A stretch of 64,000 bases of DNA from Nocardia sp. SYP-A9097 (GCF_009649815.1 NZ_WJIC01000003.1:62001-126000), one strand, 5' to 3'. Counted from the first letter of the stretch, positions 7,225 through 16,558 are shown. The notes: generated by a model not told the origin, from the sequence alone. Program-made: numbers and translations.

Positions 7225-9144
7225 ATGGGAAACAGTGGTGCCCCAGAGAAATTGGAAAAGGTCGTAATTCGGTTCGCCGGTGACTCCGGTGACGGTATGC
7301 AGCTCGCCGGTGACCGATTCACCCACGAGGCAGCCGCATTCGGCAATGACCTCGCCACTCAGCCCAGCTTCCCCGCCGAGATCCGCGCGCCTCAGGGCAC
7401 GCTGCCGGGGGTGTCCTCGTTCCAGATCCAGATCGCCGATTACGACATCCTCACCGCCGGTGACCAGCCCGATGTGCTGGTGGCGATGAATCCCGCTGCG
7501 CTGAAGGCGAATCTGGAGGATCTCGCGCGCGGGGCCATGTTGATCATCAATACGGACGAATTCACCAAACGGAATCTCGCCAAGGTGGGGTATACGGGTG
7601 ATCCGCTCGCCGATGACACTTTGACCGATTTCGTGGTGCATCAGGTGCCAATGACTTCGCTGACCCTCGGCGCTACCGAACCGACCGGTGTGGGCAAAAA
7701 GGATGGGCAGCGCGCCAAGAATATGTTCGCGCTGGGATTGCTCTCCTGGATGTACGGGCGGCCCCTGGGTGGCACGGAAGAGTTCATGCGGGAGAAATTC
7801 GCGGCCGAACCCGATGTGGCCGAAGCGAATATCCTCGCATTTCGGGCAGGGTGGAATTACGGCGAAACCACCGAGGCGTTCGCCACCACCTACGAGGTCG
7901 CTCCCGCGACACTGCCCGCCGGCACCTACCGGCAGATCACCGGCAATACCGCGCTCGCCTACGGCATCGTCACCGCCGGGCAACTCGCCGGACTGCCGGT
8001 ATTCCTGGGCACGTATCCGATCACCCCGGCCTCGGACATCCTGCACGAACTGAGCAAGCATAAGAACTTCGGCGTCACCACCTTCCAGGCCGAGGACGAG
8101 ATCGCCGGAATCGGTGCGGCACTGGGGGCTTCGCTCGGGGGAGCGCTGGGGGTCACCAGCACGTCCGGGCCCGGACTGGCGCTCAAGAGCGAGACCATCG
8201 GCCTGGCCGTCATGACCGAATTGCCATTGCTCATCATCGATGTGCAGCGCGGCGGGCCGTCGACCGGTCTGCCCACCAAGACCGAACAGTCCGATCTGTT
8301 GCAGGCGCTGTACGGGCGCAATGGCGAATCGCCGGCGGCCGTACTGGCTCCGCGCTCACCCGCCGACTGTTTCGAGACCGCGGTGGAGGCGGCCCGCATC
8401 GCACTCACCTATCGCACCCCGGTGCTGCTGCTGTCGGATGGCGCGATCGCCAATGGCTCGGAGCCGTGGTCGATTCCCGAGGTCGCCGAAATACCGCGCA
8501 TAGACCCGGGATTCGAGCCCGGCGGGGACTCGAGTGATGAATTCCAGCCGTACGCACGCGATCCCGAGACCCTGGCCCGACCGCTCGCGGTACCCGGCAC
8601 GGTCGGGCGTGCGCATCGCATCGGCGGCCTCGAAAAGGCCGACGGCAGCGGCAACATCTCCTATGAACCCGCCAATCATGAACTCATGGTCCGGCTGCGG
8701 CAGGCCAAGATCGACGGCATCACCGTGCCTGATCTCGAGGTCGAGGATCCCGACGGCCGCGCCGAACTGCTGCTGATCGGCTGGGGGAGTTCCTACGGTC
8801 CGATCGGCGAGGCGTGCAGGCGTGCCCGGCGGCGCGGCGTCCCGGTGGCGCAGGCACACCTGCGGCATCTGAATCCGTTCCCCGCCAACCTCGGTGAGGT
8901 GCTGCGCCGCTACCGCACCGTCGTCGCTCCGGAGATGAACGGCGGCCAACTCGCCATGCTGCTGCGCGCCCGCTACCTGGTCGACGTCCAACCCTGGACC
9001 AAGATCGCCGGGCTGGCTTTCTCGGCCCAGGAACTCGTCGGCGTCATCGACGCGGCACTGGACGGCTCTATCGCGGAGATGGAACAGGCCAAGGGCTTCG
9101 ATGCCCGAGCGCGGGCGACCTATCGCACACCAGGGGGTAACTGA
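7225..9144 (+). CDS. korA: 2-oxoacid:ferredoxin oxidoreductase, fused gamma-alpha subunit (KorA)
   Basis: A 639-residue subunit of the CoA-dependent 2-oxoglutarate (2-oxoacid) ferredoxin oxidoreductase, an anaerobic-type, thiamine-dependent alternative to 2-oxoglutarate dehydrogenase known in mycobacteria as KorAB. The N-terminal 190 residues are the gamma domain (IRFAGDSGDGMQ, FPAEIRAPQGT). The alpha domain follows (GTYPITPASDILHELS, TSTSGPGLALKSE, PSTGLPTKTEQSD). It is followed by korB, whose ATG overlaps its TGA by one base (TGATG). Preceding non-coding stretch 7094-7224 holds no other gene. Confidence 0.95.
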   Translation: MGNSGAPEKLEKVVIRFAGDSGDGMQLAGDRFTHEAAAFGNDLATQPSFPAEIRAPQGTLPGVSSFQIQIADYDILTAGDQPDVLVAMNPAALKANLEDLARGAMLIINTDEFTKRNLAKVGYTGDPLADDTLTDFVVHQVPMTSLTLGATEPTGVGKKDGQRAKNMFALGLLSWMYGRPLGGTEEFMREKFAAEPDVAEANILAFRAGWNYGETTEAFATTYEVAPATLPAGTYRQITGNTALAYGIVTAGQLAGLPVFLGTYPITPASDILHELSKHKNFGVTTFQAEDEIAGIGAALGASLGGALGVTSTSGPGLALKSETIGLAVMTELPLLIIDVQRGGPSTGLPTKTEQSDLLQALYGRNGESPAAVLAPRSPADCFETAVEAARIALTYRTPVLLLSDGAIANGSEPWSIPEVAEIPRIDPGFEPGGDSSDEFQPYARDPETLARPLAVPGTVGRAHRIGGLEKADGSGNISYEPANHELMVRLRQAKIDGITVPDLEVEDPDGRAELLLIGWGSSYGPIGEACRRARRRGVPVAQAHLRHLNPFPANLGEVLRRYRTVVAPEMNGGQLAMLLRARYLVDVQPWTKIAGLAFSAQELVGVIDAALDGSIAEMEQAKGFDARARATYRTPGGN

Positions 9145-10223
9145 TGACCATCCTCGAAAACTCTTTGATCGGAACCGATCTCGGGCTCACCGGACTGTCC
9201 GGTGTGCCGCGCGCGGACGGGCCGCAGAAAGCCAAGGACTACACCACCGATCAAGAGGTGCGCTGGTGCCCGGGATGCGGTGACTATGTCATTCTCGCGA
9301 CCGTGCGCGGATTCCTCGCGGACCTGGGGCTCGAGCGCGAGAATCTCATGTTCGTCTCCGGCATCGGATGCTCCAGCCGATTCCCGTATTACCTGGAGGC
9401 GTACGGGATTCACTCGATTCACGGGCGTGCGCCCGCCATCGCCACCGGACTCGCGGTGACGCGCCCGGATCTGTCGGTGTGGGTGGTGACGGGGGACGGC
9501 GATGCGCTCTCCATCGGCGGCAATCACCTGATCCATGCGCTGCGGCGCAATGTGAATATGACGATCCTGTTGTTCAACAACAGGATCTACGGGCTCACCA
9601 AGGGTCAGTACTCACCGACCTCGGAGACCGGCAAGGTCACCAAATCGACGCCGATGGGGTCCATCGACCACCCGTTCAACACGCTGTCGGTGGCGCTGGG
9701 AGCCGAAGCCACTTTCGCCGCAAGGGCTTTGGACTCCGACCGTACCGGGCTCAATGAGGTGTTGCGCGCCGCGGCCGAGCATCGCGGCACGTCGTTCGTG
9801 GAGATCTTGCAGGACTGCCCGATCTTCAACGACGGTTCATTCGACATGCTGCGCAAGGAGAACGCCGAATCGCATCTGATTCGCCTGCGTCACGGCGAGC
9901 CCATCCGATTCGGAGCGGAGAACGAATTCGCCGTGGTGCGAAGCGGTTTCGGTTTGCGGGTGGTGCCCACCGAGACCGTCGCCGAAGCCGAGATCGTGGT
10001 GCACGACGCGTACACCGACAATCCCGAGTACGCCTACGCGCTGTCGCGGCTGTCCGATCAGGATCTGTCGCGGGTGGTGACCGGAGTCTTCCGCAGTGCC
10101 ACCCGACCCACCTATGACGATGGTGCCCGGGCTCAGCTCGAGACGGCTGTCGAACGCAAACCGGTAGGGGAGAATTCGCTCCAAGACCTGCTCACCGGAC
10201 GCGAAACATGGACGGTCGGATGA
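9144..10223 (+). CDS. korB: 2-oxoacid:ferredoxin oxidoreductase beta subunit (KorB)
   Basis: A 359-residue thiamine-diphosphate-binding subunit that pairs with KorA. Cysteines for the Fe-S cluster lie in VRWCPGCGDY and GIGCSSRFPYY. The ThDP/Mg motif is GDGDALSIGGNH followed by LLFNNRIYGLTKGQ. Length and motifs are normal for the family. It is the last gene of the korAB unit. Its stop codon lies only 24 bases before the left 172-bp repeat of the island, so whatever originally followed korB has been lost or moved. Confidence 0.95.
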   Translation: MTILENSLIGTDLGLTGLSGVPRADGPQKAKDYTTDQEVRWCPGCGDYVILATVRGFLADLGLERENLMFVSGIGCSSRFPYYLEAYGIHSIHGRAPAIATGLAVTRPDLSVWVVTGDGDALSIGGNHLIHALRRNVNMTILLFNNRIYGLTKGQYSPTSETGKVTKSTPMGSIDHPFNTLSVALGAEATFAARALDSDRTGLNEVLRAAAEHRGTSFVEILQDCPIFNDGSFDMLRKENAESHLIRLRHGEPIRFGAENEFAVVRSGFGLRVVPTETVAEAEIVVHDAYTDNPEYAYALSRLSDQDLSRVVTGVFRSATRPTYDDGARAQLETAVERKPVGENSLQDLLTGRETWTVG

Positions 10224-10247
10224 GGTTTCGCGCTTTCGGGACGCGAC

Positions 10248-10419
10248 GAAGGCGGTCGGCAGGCGCTGATACAGATCGGCGAAGCGCTTGCGGGCCGCCT
10301 TCTGCGTGCTGGACAAGGGCGTCGGCATCCATTGCGAGTGTATGCGGTCGACCGTATGCTTAGTTTATGACGACCATCGGGCAGCCTCTGACCGAGGAAA
10401 CGGACCCGCACGTACTGCC
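10248..10419. repeat. Left copy of the 172-bp direct repeat bracketing the island
   Basis: This segment is repeated in the same orientation at 23135-23306 with no gaps and nine substitutions (about 95% identity). It carries, on the minus strand from ATG 10328, the first 27 codons of an unidentified gene (MPTPLSSTQKAARKRF...). In the plus direction from ATG 10367 it has the first 17-18 codons of the SGNH hydrolase gene, and between them the divergent promoter region with CGGTCGACCG at its centre. Both coding pieces are 5' fragments here: the hydrolase copy stops matching at 10419 and runs straight into a DUF5753 coding sequence. Confidence 0.85.
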
Positions 10420-10805
10420 CGCTCAGGCTCAATGTCGTGGTCAGCGAAGCGGCGCTGCGACAGCAGACGGGTGGGCCGGCTGTCCTGCGGAACCAGCTCG
10501 AGCACCTCATCACGATGATCGAGGGACACGAGACCACCATCGACTTTCGGGTGCTCCCGTTCACGAGCAATATCGGTGCGATTCGTGGGTGCTCAACCTT
10601 CCACATCCTCGATTTCGCGCGGCCCCGCCTGCCCACTCTCGCCTGGAGTGAAGTGCCGACCTGGGACGAGCTGGTCGAGGACCCGCTGCGGGTGCGGAAC
10701 ATGACCACGGTCTTCGGTCACCTCCAAACGGAATCGCTCACCCGAGACGACTCTCTCGGCTTTCTCAAACAACAACTCGCAGATAAGGAACAAAACGGCA
10801 GGTGA
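10420..10805 (+). pseudogene. C-terminal part of a helix-turn-helix (XRE) regulator, DUF5753 domain
   Basis: The reading frame begins at the repeat border with LRLNVVVSEAALRQQTGGPAV and continues with LRNQLEHLITMIEG and IGAIRGCSTFHILDF, characteristic of the DUF5753 domain that follows an N-terminal XRE HTH. The HTH and roughly the first 150 residues are absent: the preceding bases belong to the SGNH hydrolase fragment. A GTG at 10437 could start a short product. The stop overlaps the GTG of the DUF397 gene by 4 bases, the usual arrangement of these actinobacterial pairs. It is very probably non-functional as a DNA-binding regulator. Confidence 0.75.
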
Positions 10806-11389
10806 GTAGGATCCTCAATATCACAGGCACCACTGCACTCCACTGGTTCAAGGCGACGCGCTCCAACTCCTCATCGAGCTGCGTCGAGGTTGCCTTCACC
10901 GCCGACGGGGCACTCATTCGCGATAGCAAGTACCTGCGCGACCCTGACAATCACCCCGCACAGCAGCCAATTCTTCGGGTGCCCGCCGGAGGGTGGGCAG
11001 ACTTCCTGAAGGCCGTCGAGAATCGCGCTAGCGAAGGTTCCGGTGGATTTCCCTTCATCGCCTACGACAGCGAGGGTGATGCGTCGATATCCGACGGGGT
11101 CACCACGCTGGTCTATACGCCTCCCGAGTGGGAGGCGTTCCACGCCGGGGTGCTCGATGGAGAGTTCGACCGCATTGCGGTAGCTGTCGGACGTAGGTGC
11201 CTGCTGGACCCTGCCCGCGAGTCGAGCTCGGGGTCTCGTGCTTTTATGCCAGAAACACGGAAGCGCGCTGTGCGAGCTGTGTCCGACCCGGATTGGGTCG
11301 CAACCACACCTCGCACACAAGGCTCCTCTACCGCCCGCGGCGCTGTCGGCGGATCCCCGCCATATGCTGTGGATTCTTCTTGGCAATGA
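10802..11389 (+). CDS. DUF397 domain protein
   Basis: A 195-residue protein. The first 60 residues are a DUF397 domain (WFKATRSNSSSSCVEVA, then IRDSK and the pattern LRVPAGGWADFLKAV). A second partial copy ends in YTPPEWEAFHAGVLDGEFD at about residues 103-121. The last 70 residues are Ser/Arg-rich and unlike the family, so the true end may be frame-shifted. DUF397 proteins form conserved pairs with XRE-DUF5753 regulators in Streptomyces and Nocardia, often compared with antitoxin-like or developmental control pairs. Here the partner is truncated. Confidence 0.7.
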   Translation: MSRILNITGTTALHWFKATRSNSSSSCVEVAFTADGALIRDSKYLRDPDNHPAQQPILRVPAGGWADFLKAVENRASEGSGGFPFIAYDSEGDASISDGVTTLVYTPPEWEAFHAGVLDGEFDRIAVAVGRRCLLDPARESSSGSRAFMPETRKRAVRAVSDPDWVATTPRTQGSSTARGAVGGSPPYAVDSSWQ

Positions 11390-11399
11390 TCGATAATCC

Positions 11400-11687
11400 T
11401 CACCGCAATCGCCTCCATGCGGTAACGAAAATCCCCACAAACGTTGCCACTAGTACGCCGAGAATGGCTGCGGTGCACGATGCCTGGAAATATTTAGGAG
11501 TGATGAAGATTCGCCTCTGTCGGGGGTGTGAAGAATTACCCTTCGGCACGACGGAGCGTCTCGAAATGGTCAGTTCAGACCCCGAGTTGATCGAATCTTC
11601 CCCTGAGTAAGTAGTAATCCGAGCTCGCCCCGACCACACGCACCGAAGCACATTCAGGTTCCGGACGATCCATCCCAATTCGGTCAA
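11400..11687 (-). CDS. Possible small protein with C-terminal membrane segment
   Basis: A 95-residue reading frame of unusually low GC for this window. Only the last 30 residues look protein-like: one hydrophobic span (AAILGVLVATFVGIFV) followed by basic WRRLR. It may be a decayed membrane-protein end. I do not recognise a family, and coding status is doubtful. Confidence 0.2.
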   Translation of the reverse strand: MTELGWIVRNLNVLRCVWSGRARITTYSGEDSINSGSELTISRRSVVPKGNSSHPRQRRIFITPKYFQASCTAAILGVLVATFVGIFVTAWRRLR

Positions 11688-11694
11688 ATGGTGA

Positions 11695-12018
11695 CTAACT
11701 GCGTGCTGTCGACACCAGGCCGCCGACTGCAGCTACCAATCCGCCGAGTGCCAGCACTATGCCTATGGGACGTGTCCAGCCGGCCGCGGTTTCAGCGGTC
11801 GAGGCTCGGTCGTGATAGCTCTGCGCGCCGGATTTCGTCGACACGCACGTGTCACCGCTGCTCAACCGCTGGCCATCGCATCGTGGATTCTTCGCGTCGC
11901 TGTTCGCCGCGCAAGACACCAGAAGCAGGAGCGCGCCGACCAGCAGCAAGGCGAACCCAAGTCCTAGCAGTCCCGCCCCTCCAGTTCCTTCGCTGCCGTT
12001 CTCGCTGGTTTCGGCCAT
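11695..12018 (-). CDS. Small two-span membrane protein, unknown function
   Basis: A 107-residue protein with two membrane segments: GLLGLGFALLLVGALLLL near residues 16-33 and PIGIVLALGGLVAAVGG near residues 84-100. A Cys-containing extracytoplasmic loop between them (CDGQRLSSGDTC) could form a disulfide. ATG 12018 was chosen because AAGGGTGGAG lies just upstream; a GTG at 12024 is in frame. It sits alone in the island between DUF397 and non-coding DNA. No family recognised. Confidence 0.5.
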   Translation of the reverse strand: MAETSENGSEGTGGAGLLGLGFALLLVGALLLLVSCAANSDAKNPRCDGQRLSSGDTCVSTKSGAQSYHDRASTAETAAGWTRPIGIVLALGGLVAAVGGLVSTARS

Positions 12019-12024
12019 CTCCAC

Positions 12025-12687
12025 CCTTAATTGTTTCTGCGCGCGCGAAATTGTGCCGATGGTCGGCTACAAACGCACCTGTACGACCGCAATGCGGTCG
12101 AATTAACGGGACCTTACTCCGGCCGCGTCAATGTCAAAACTGGCGCTATAACTACCTATGAAGATCAGCTGCGACGCCGGACGCGCTGGGACTCGTCCGA
12201 CAGTCGCTCCTCACCGTATTATTCTCGACAGTCTCTAAAGGGGCTAGAGCACAGATCGCGTTTACGGCCCTGCGAAGAGTTACCCGATATGGGGTGCAGG
12301 AACAATCTCTCTGCGGAACCGATCGCGCGTCCTTCCGGCCGCCATAACGTAAGTTCAGGACCCGTCGGCGGCGGCGTTCGAGTCGGGGGTCGCCCTCGAA
12401 TCCGTCCCTCTACCAGTTCGCCGGTTCTCGACGGGATCCAGTCGCCGGGTGACCGGAACCTAGGGGTGGTGATGTAGCGGCTCCCGGTCGTGGCTGCTTC
12501 ACTTGCGAGCTTGGCGTTCATGACGTGGTGATAGCTCAGAGCGTCGGGGACGACAGGGGTTCGGTTCGGCGCACTGCGCGGGCGCGAGCATATGCGCCAG
12601 CCGGTCTTAGGTCTGCTCCTGCGCCTGTTGGCGCGCGTGGGCAACCCGCTCAACGATAGTCACCGGGCATGGCCGGATCACCTGCGC
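12025..12687. other. Stretch without a confident gene
   Basis: About 660 bases with no reading frame I trust. On the minus strand near 12450-12570 a short segment reads PDALSYHHVMNAKLASEAAT and then SRYI, which loosely resembles the C-terminal end of actinobacterial tyrosine recombinases. The match is weak and interrupted. If real it would be a decayed integrase of the island. Confidence 0.3.
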
Positions 12688-13284
12688 CTAGATTGTCGGT
12701 TTCCTTGCCTCAGCACCCGGAGTAACGCACCCGCGGGGGCGTGCCTGCACGGACAGTGCCTGTCCGTGCACGACGTGGTCGACGAGATCGGCCCATCGGA
12801 CGGCCAGTTCGCCGACCTGCAGCCACACCAGGTGCAGTGCCTCTGACGGTGGCACCGCTGGTGCCCGCAGGATCTGCACCGCGTCGAGTTGTGCCGCGGC
12901 CATCGCATCAACCACCGCGCCCAGCGATTGCCCGCACCGATACGCGTACCGCGCATGGTGCAGGGTCCACAGGTCGATCGCTGACCTCAGCGCCAGGCGC
13001 ATACCGAGGATCCCGACGACCCCGGGGTCCCTGCGCGCGACGGTGTGAAGTTCGGCCAGACCGCGCGCACATTTCGCCACCGGGTGCGCAGCGGGATCGG
13101 CGCCCCGCTCAGGACACAGCGCAGCGAACAACTCATGCCAATCGGGGAGCACCGGCCCGCCCATGGCGAGCCACACCCCGGCCGAAGCGCACAGATCCGT
13201 CACCTCGCCGCACACCTTCTCGGCGGAGTCGAGCGCGAGGGCAAGGGCAAGATCCTGGTTGGCCGGGGTATCGATATCCACCAT
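12688..13284 (-). CDS. DUF4254-like protein
   Basis: A 198-residue all-helical protein. The order HPVAKCARGLAELHTVARRD, then IDLWTL, SLGAVVDAMAAAQLDA and WLQVGELAVRWADLVDHVV matches the layout of actinobacterial DUF4254 proteins (conserved His-Pro, LH, a VVDxxA helix, and the WxxxGELAxxxxDL ending). No signal peptide or membrane span. These proteins are common on Nocardia accessory regions and have no known function. The gene stands alone. Confidence 0.45.
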   Translation of the reverse strand: MVDIDTPANQDLALALALDSAEKVCGEVTDLCASAGVWLAMGGPVLPDWHELFAALCPERGADPAAHPVAKCARGLAELHTVARRDPGVVGILGMRLALRSAIDLWTLHHARYAYRCGQSLGAVVDAMAAAQLDAVQILRAPAVPPSEALHLVWLQVGELAVRWADLVDHVVHGQALSVQARPRGCVTPGAEARKPTI

Positions 13285-13566
13285 CGCCGCTCACCACCCC
13301 TGCCTTGCTGTGGCGCGGTGGCACGGCGGGCTCAGGTCCCGGCCGAAACGTCGAGCACACATTCGCTCAAATCCTTGTCATCGACGACGAAAAGCGAAGA
13401 GCCGCAGCGTCTTCGCTTTGCGTACTGTCACGAATGGGTGGTTTCATCCCCCACCACCCCAATGCCCACCCTCGCAAGGTGTCTGGTCGAGGCATATGGC
13501 TCCGAGCACGGAGTCTTGCGAAAGTTTGTCTTGCACACTAAGTCGCGCTTTCGCCCGGTCTCGAGC

Positions 13567-13832
13567 GCTTTCCTGCCCATTCGTGGCAATTTTCTGCCCT
13601 CCGTTAATGCCGCACAAGTAACCGGCGGCCGAAACCACCCCCGCCCTGGCCACAGGGCTAACGAGGGGTGTTCACCTTCCCCGGCGCGACACAGCGGCGA
13701 TCGGCACGACAAGGACCGCCCCGCGAGTCGACTAGGGGTCCGGGTGGGTAATGGCGAGTCCGGGGCAACGGTGAGGGCCACAAAGGTGCCCGCCCGCGCG
13801 GGCAGAAAATGACCGCGAACGGGCAGGAAAGC
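13567..13832. repeat. Long inverted repeat pair, possible MITE-like remnant
   Basis: The 32-base arm at 13567-13598 is repeated inverted at 13801-13832 with 28 of 32 matching bases, enclosing about 200 non-coding bases. The flanking stretch 13285-13860 has no confident gene. The pair lies directly before the first P450 gene. It may be a small non-autonomous element or the promoter-side structure of the P450 operon. I see no clear target-site duplication. Confidence 0.45.
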
Positions 13833-13860
13833 GGTCGAGTCGCAGAGTCGGCCCGCTCTA

Positions 13861-15171
13861 ATGTCGAGACGTGCTTTCCGCATGACAAGTACGGCGTTGG
13901 CTAACCTCCAGAGGAACCGGCATAAGTTGATTGCTGATAGACAAACCCTGTCGGATCCCGCACCCCGCTTCCCCGGCCCGCGAATTCCGCTCTGGCCGCA
14001 GGAATTCGCGGCCGACCCGCACCAGGTCTATCGGGCCATGCGCGAGCGGTTCGGCGCAGTGGTGCCGGTAGAGCTGGCACCCGCGGTCCCGGCCACCCTG
14101 GTGATCGGCTATCGCGCCGCGCTGCGCGTTCTGAACGATCCGGAGCATTTCCCCGCCGATCCGCGCGCATGGCAGCAGGGCGTTCCTGGTGACTGCCCGG
14201 TGCTGCCGATGATGGAGTGGCGCCCCAATCCCATCCGCAGTGCCGGCCAGGACCACCGGCGCTACCGGGCGCCGGCGACGGCGGCACTCGACCGGATCGA
14301 CCTGTATCGCCTGCATACGATCGTCGAGCAGGTCGCCGTCGAGCAGATCAACCGGTTCTGCGCGGCCGGGCATTGCGACGTGGTGCGGCAGTACGCACTG
14401 CCCGTGGTGTTCGAGACTCTCAATGTGCTTCTCGGGTGTTCCCCCGAGATCAGCGACCGCGCCTCGCGAGGTATGGCGGCGATGTTCGACACCACTGCCG
14501 ATGCCGCCGACGGCAACCGGATTCTGGGCGAGGCGCTGCTGGAACTCATCGCGGCCAAACGCGCCGCTCCGGGGGCCGATGTCACCAGCTGGCTCACCCA
14601 GCATCCGGCGCGGTTGGACGATGACGAAATGCTGCATCAGCTGGTGCTGATGTATGCCGCCGGAATCTCACCGCCACAGAACCTCATCGTGAACACGCTG
14701 CTGCTGATGCTGACCGACCAGCGGTTCGGCGGCGGGCTGCTCGGGGGCAACGTGTCCACCCGCGACGCCATCGACGAAGTGTTGTTCGACGACCCGCCGA
14801 TGGCCAACTACTGCATCAGCTATCCCCGGCAGCCGGTCCTGGTCGAAGACGTCTGGTTGCCGCCCAATCAGCCGGTTGTGATCAGCATGGCAGCCTGCAA
14901 CAACGATCCAGAGATCCGGTCCGGCGACTTCACCGGCAACCGGGCGCATCTGGCGTTCAGCACCGGCCCGCACGCCTGCCCCGCCCGCTCGGTGGGCTAC
15001 ATGATCGTCCAAGACGCGATCGATCAGCTGCTGGACGCTCTCCCGGACATGAAATTGGCAGTGCCCAAGTCGGCGCTGCGATGGCGGCCAGGACCATTCC
15101 ACCGGGCGCTGTCGTCTCTGCCGGTCTCATTCCCCCCCAGCCCACCGATCCATCTGGCCGGCAACCCGTAG
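13861..15171 (+). CDS. Cytochrome P450, CYP157-like
   Basis: A 436-residue P450. The pattern (FAADPHQVYRAMRERFG, LVIGYRAALRVLNDPEHF, GDCPVLPMMEWRPNP, ADVTSWLTQHPARL, WRPGPFHRAL) is that of the CYP157 family found beside Streptomyces conservons. The heme ligand lies in FSTGPHACPARS. The K-helix ExxR motif is missing: the segment reads DEVLFDDPP, with F where R is expected. The I-helix reads AAGISPPQN without the usual acid-Thr pair. Both are family peculiarities of CYP157. An in-frame ATG at 13882 is possible. It is followed 21 bases later by a CYP154-like gene, forming a two-gene unit. Substrate unknown. Confidence 0.8.
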   Translation: MSRRAFRMTSTALANLQRNRHKLIADRQTLSDPAPRFPGPRIPLWPQEFAADPHQVYRAMRERFGAVVPVELAPAVPATLVIGYRAALRVLNDPEHFPADPRAWQQGVPGDCPVLPMMEWRPNPIRSAGQDHRRYRAPATAALDRIDLYRLHTIVEQVAVEQINRFCAAGHCDVVRQYALPVVFETLNVLLGCSPEISDRASRGMAAMFDTTADAADGNRILGEALLELIAAKRAAPGADVTSWLTQHPARLDDDEMLHQLVLMYAAGISPPQNLIVNTLLLMLTDQRFGGGLLGGNVSTRDAIDEVLFDDPPMANYCISYPRQPVLVEDVWLPPNQPVVISMAACNNDPEIRSGDFTGNRAHLAFSTGPHACPARSVGYMIVQDAIDQLLDALPDMKLAVPKSALRWRPGPFHRALSSLPVSFPPSPPIHLAGNP

Positions 15172-15192
15172 TTTTCAGACAGGAGTTTCTCG

Positions 15193-16419
15193 ATGGACAA
15201 CCACACCGTCCCCATTGTTCTCGACCCCGCGGGCACGAACATCCAGGGCGAAATCGCCCGAATTCGCGAGCAGGGGCCGGTCACCCTGGTTGAGCTCCCC
15301 GGCGGAGTGCGAGCATGGTCGATCACCAACGCGGCCGTGCTCAAAGAGATACTGTCCGGATCCACGGTTTCCAAGGACCCGCGCAAACACTGGCCCGCGT
15401 TCCAAAACGGGGAAATCCCCGAAGATTGGGAGCTGGCCAATTGGATCAACACGCCCTCGATGTTCATTGCGTACGGGGCTGACCACCGCAGGCTGCGCAA
15501 AGTCGTCTCGAAGGGGTTCACCCCTCGGAGCACCGCGGAGCTCGAGCCCCGAATCCAGGAGATAGTCCAAGAGCTGGTCAAGGGCCTCGAGGCGACCCCG
15601 GCCGGGCAGGTGGTAGATCTGCGCGAGGAATTCGCGTACCCACTGCCGATCCGGGTGATCGGTGAACTGCTGGGAGTGCCCGAGGACCTGAGCGAGCCAC
15701 TGCGTGTCTGTGTGGACAGTGTTTTCGACACCGGGGTGAGCAAAGACGAAGCGGTAGCCACCTACACCGAGATGATCGGCCTGCTACAGACTCTGGTGGC
15801 GTTCCGGCGGGAGAACCCCGGGCAGGACATGACCAGCACGCTCATCCGCGCGGCCGATGATCCCGAAACCGATTTCACCGAAGCCGAACTCGTCGGCACG
15901 CTCTATCTGACAGTCAACGCCGGGCACGAGACGACGGTGAGCCTGCTCGACCACGCCATACACCTGCTGCTGACTCACCCCGGACATCGAGCCGCGGTGT
16001 CTGAGGGCACGTTGGGCTGGACAGAGGTGATCGAGGAGGTGCTCCGGTTCGAGTCGCCCGCCGCGCATGTCCCGCTGCGCTACGCGGTCGACGATTTTGA
16101 GCTGGGCGGTGTGGCGATCGCCGCCGGCGACCCGATCCTGGTCTGCTATGCCGGGGCCAGCCGAGACCCGCAGGTCCACGGCCCTACCACCGACGTGTTC
16201 GACCCCACCCGCGCGACCAAAGAGCATATGGCGTTCGGCTACGGCGTCCATCATTGTCTGGGTGAGCCCCTGGCGCGGCTCGAGGCGCAGATCGCTCTTC
16301 CGGAGATCTTCACGCGGTTCCCGGACATGATGCTCGCCCCTGGACAGGAGATCGGGGCGGTACCGGGTTTCATCTCCAATGGGCATCGCCGTCTGCCGGT
16401 GCTGCTGAGCGGGAAATGA
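15193..16419 (+). CDS. Cytochrome P450, CYP154-like
   Basis: A 408-residue soluble bacterial P450 with all standard motifs: I-helix NAGHETTVSL, K-helix EEVLRFESP (ExxR intact), and heme loop FGYGVHHCLGEPLARLE. The N-terminus (VLDPAGTNIQGEIARIRE, GPVTLVELPGGV, VSKDPRKHWPAF) is typical of CYP154, whose members hydroxylate steroids, flavonoids and macrolactones. AGGAG at 15181-15185 supports the ATG. It is co-transcribed with the CYP157-like gene upstream, the pairing known from conservons. No conservon genes (cvnABCD) are present here. No ferredoxin or ferredoxin reductase gene lies nearby, so redox partners must come from elsewhere. Confidence 0.85.
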   Translation: MDNHTVPIVLDPAGTNIQGEIARIREQGPVTLVELPGGVRAWSITNAAVLKEILSGSTVSKDPRKHWPAFQNGEIPEDWELANWINTPSMFIAYGADHRRLRKVVSKGFTPRSTAELEPRIQEIVQELVKGLEATPAGQVVDLREEFAYPLPIRVIGELLGVPEDLSEPLRVCVDSVFDTGVSKDEAVATYTEMIGLLQTLVAFRRENPGQDMTSTLIRAADDPETDFTEAELVGTLYLTVNAGHETTVSLLDHAIHLLLTHPGHRAAVSEGTLGWTEVIEEVLRFESPAAHVPLRYAVDDFELGGVAIAAGDPILVCYAGASRDPQVHGPTTDVFDPTRATKEHMAFGYGVHHCLGEPLARLEAQIALPEIFTRFPDMMLAPGQEIGAVPGFISNGHRRLPVLLSGK

Positions 16420-16452
16420 CTGAGCGGGAGAGGACCAGCGGCATGCCTCTAA

Positions 16453-16483
16453 CTGTGCGCGGCGTAGGTTCTGCCGCGCACAG
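16453..16483 (+). terminator. Hairpin after the P450 pair
   Basis: A perfect 11-bp stem CTGTGCGCGGC/GCCGCGCACAG with a 9-base loop, 33 bases after the CYP154 stop. There is no T-tract. Probable terminator of the CYP157-CYP154 unit, separating it from the AraC gene. Confidence 0.6.
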
Positions 16484-16558
16484 TGCTGGGGATCAGCAGG
16501 TCCTGAAGGGTTCTTGTAGTGTCATGGCCAGTTCGGGTGCGTGAACAGAGGTGTCCAT

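Noticed and set aside
9837..10328. A 163-codon minus-strand frame starting MPTPLS and running into korB
   Set aside because: Only its first 27 codons, inside the 172-bp repeat, are real gene remnant. The rest is antisense of korB.
12440..12610. Tyrosine recombinase C-terminal remnant
   Set aside because: Only about 25 residues look similar, no catalytic RHRY residues can be placed, and the frame is interrupted.
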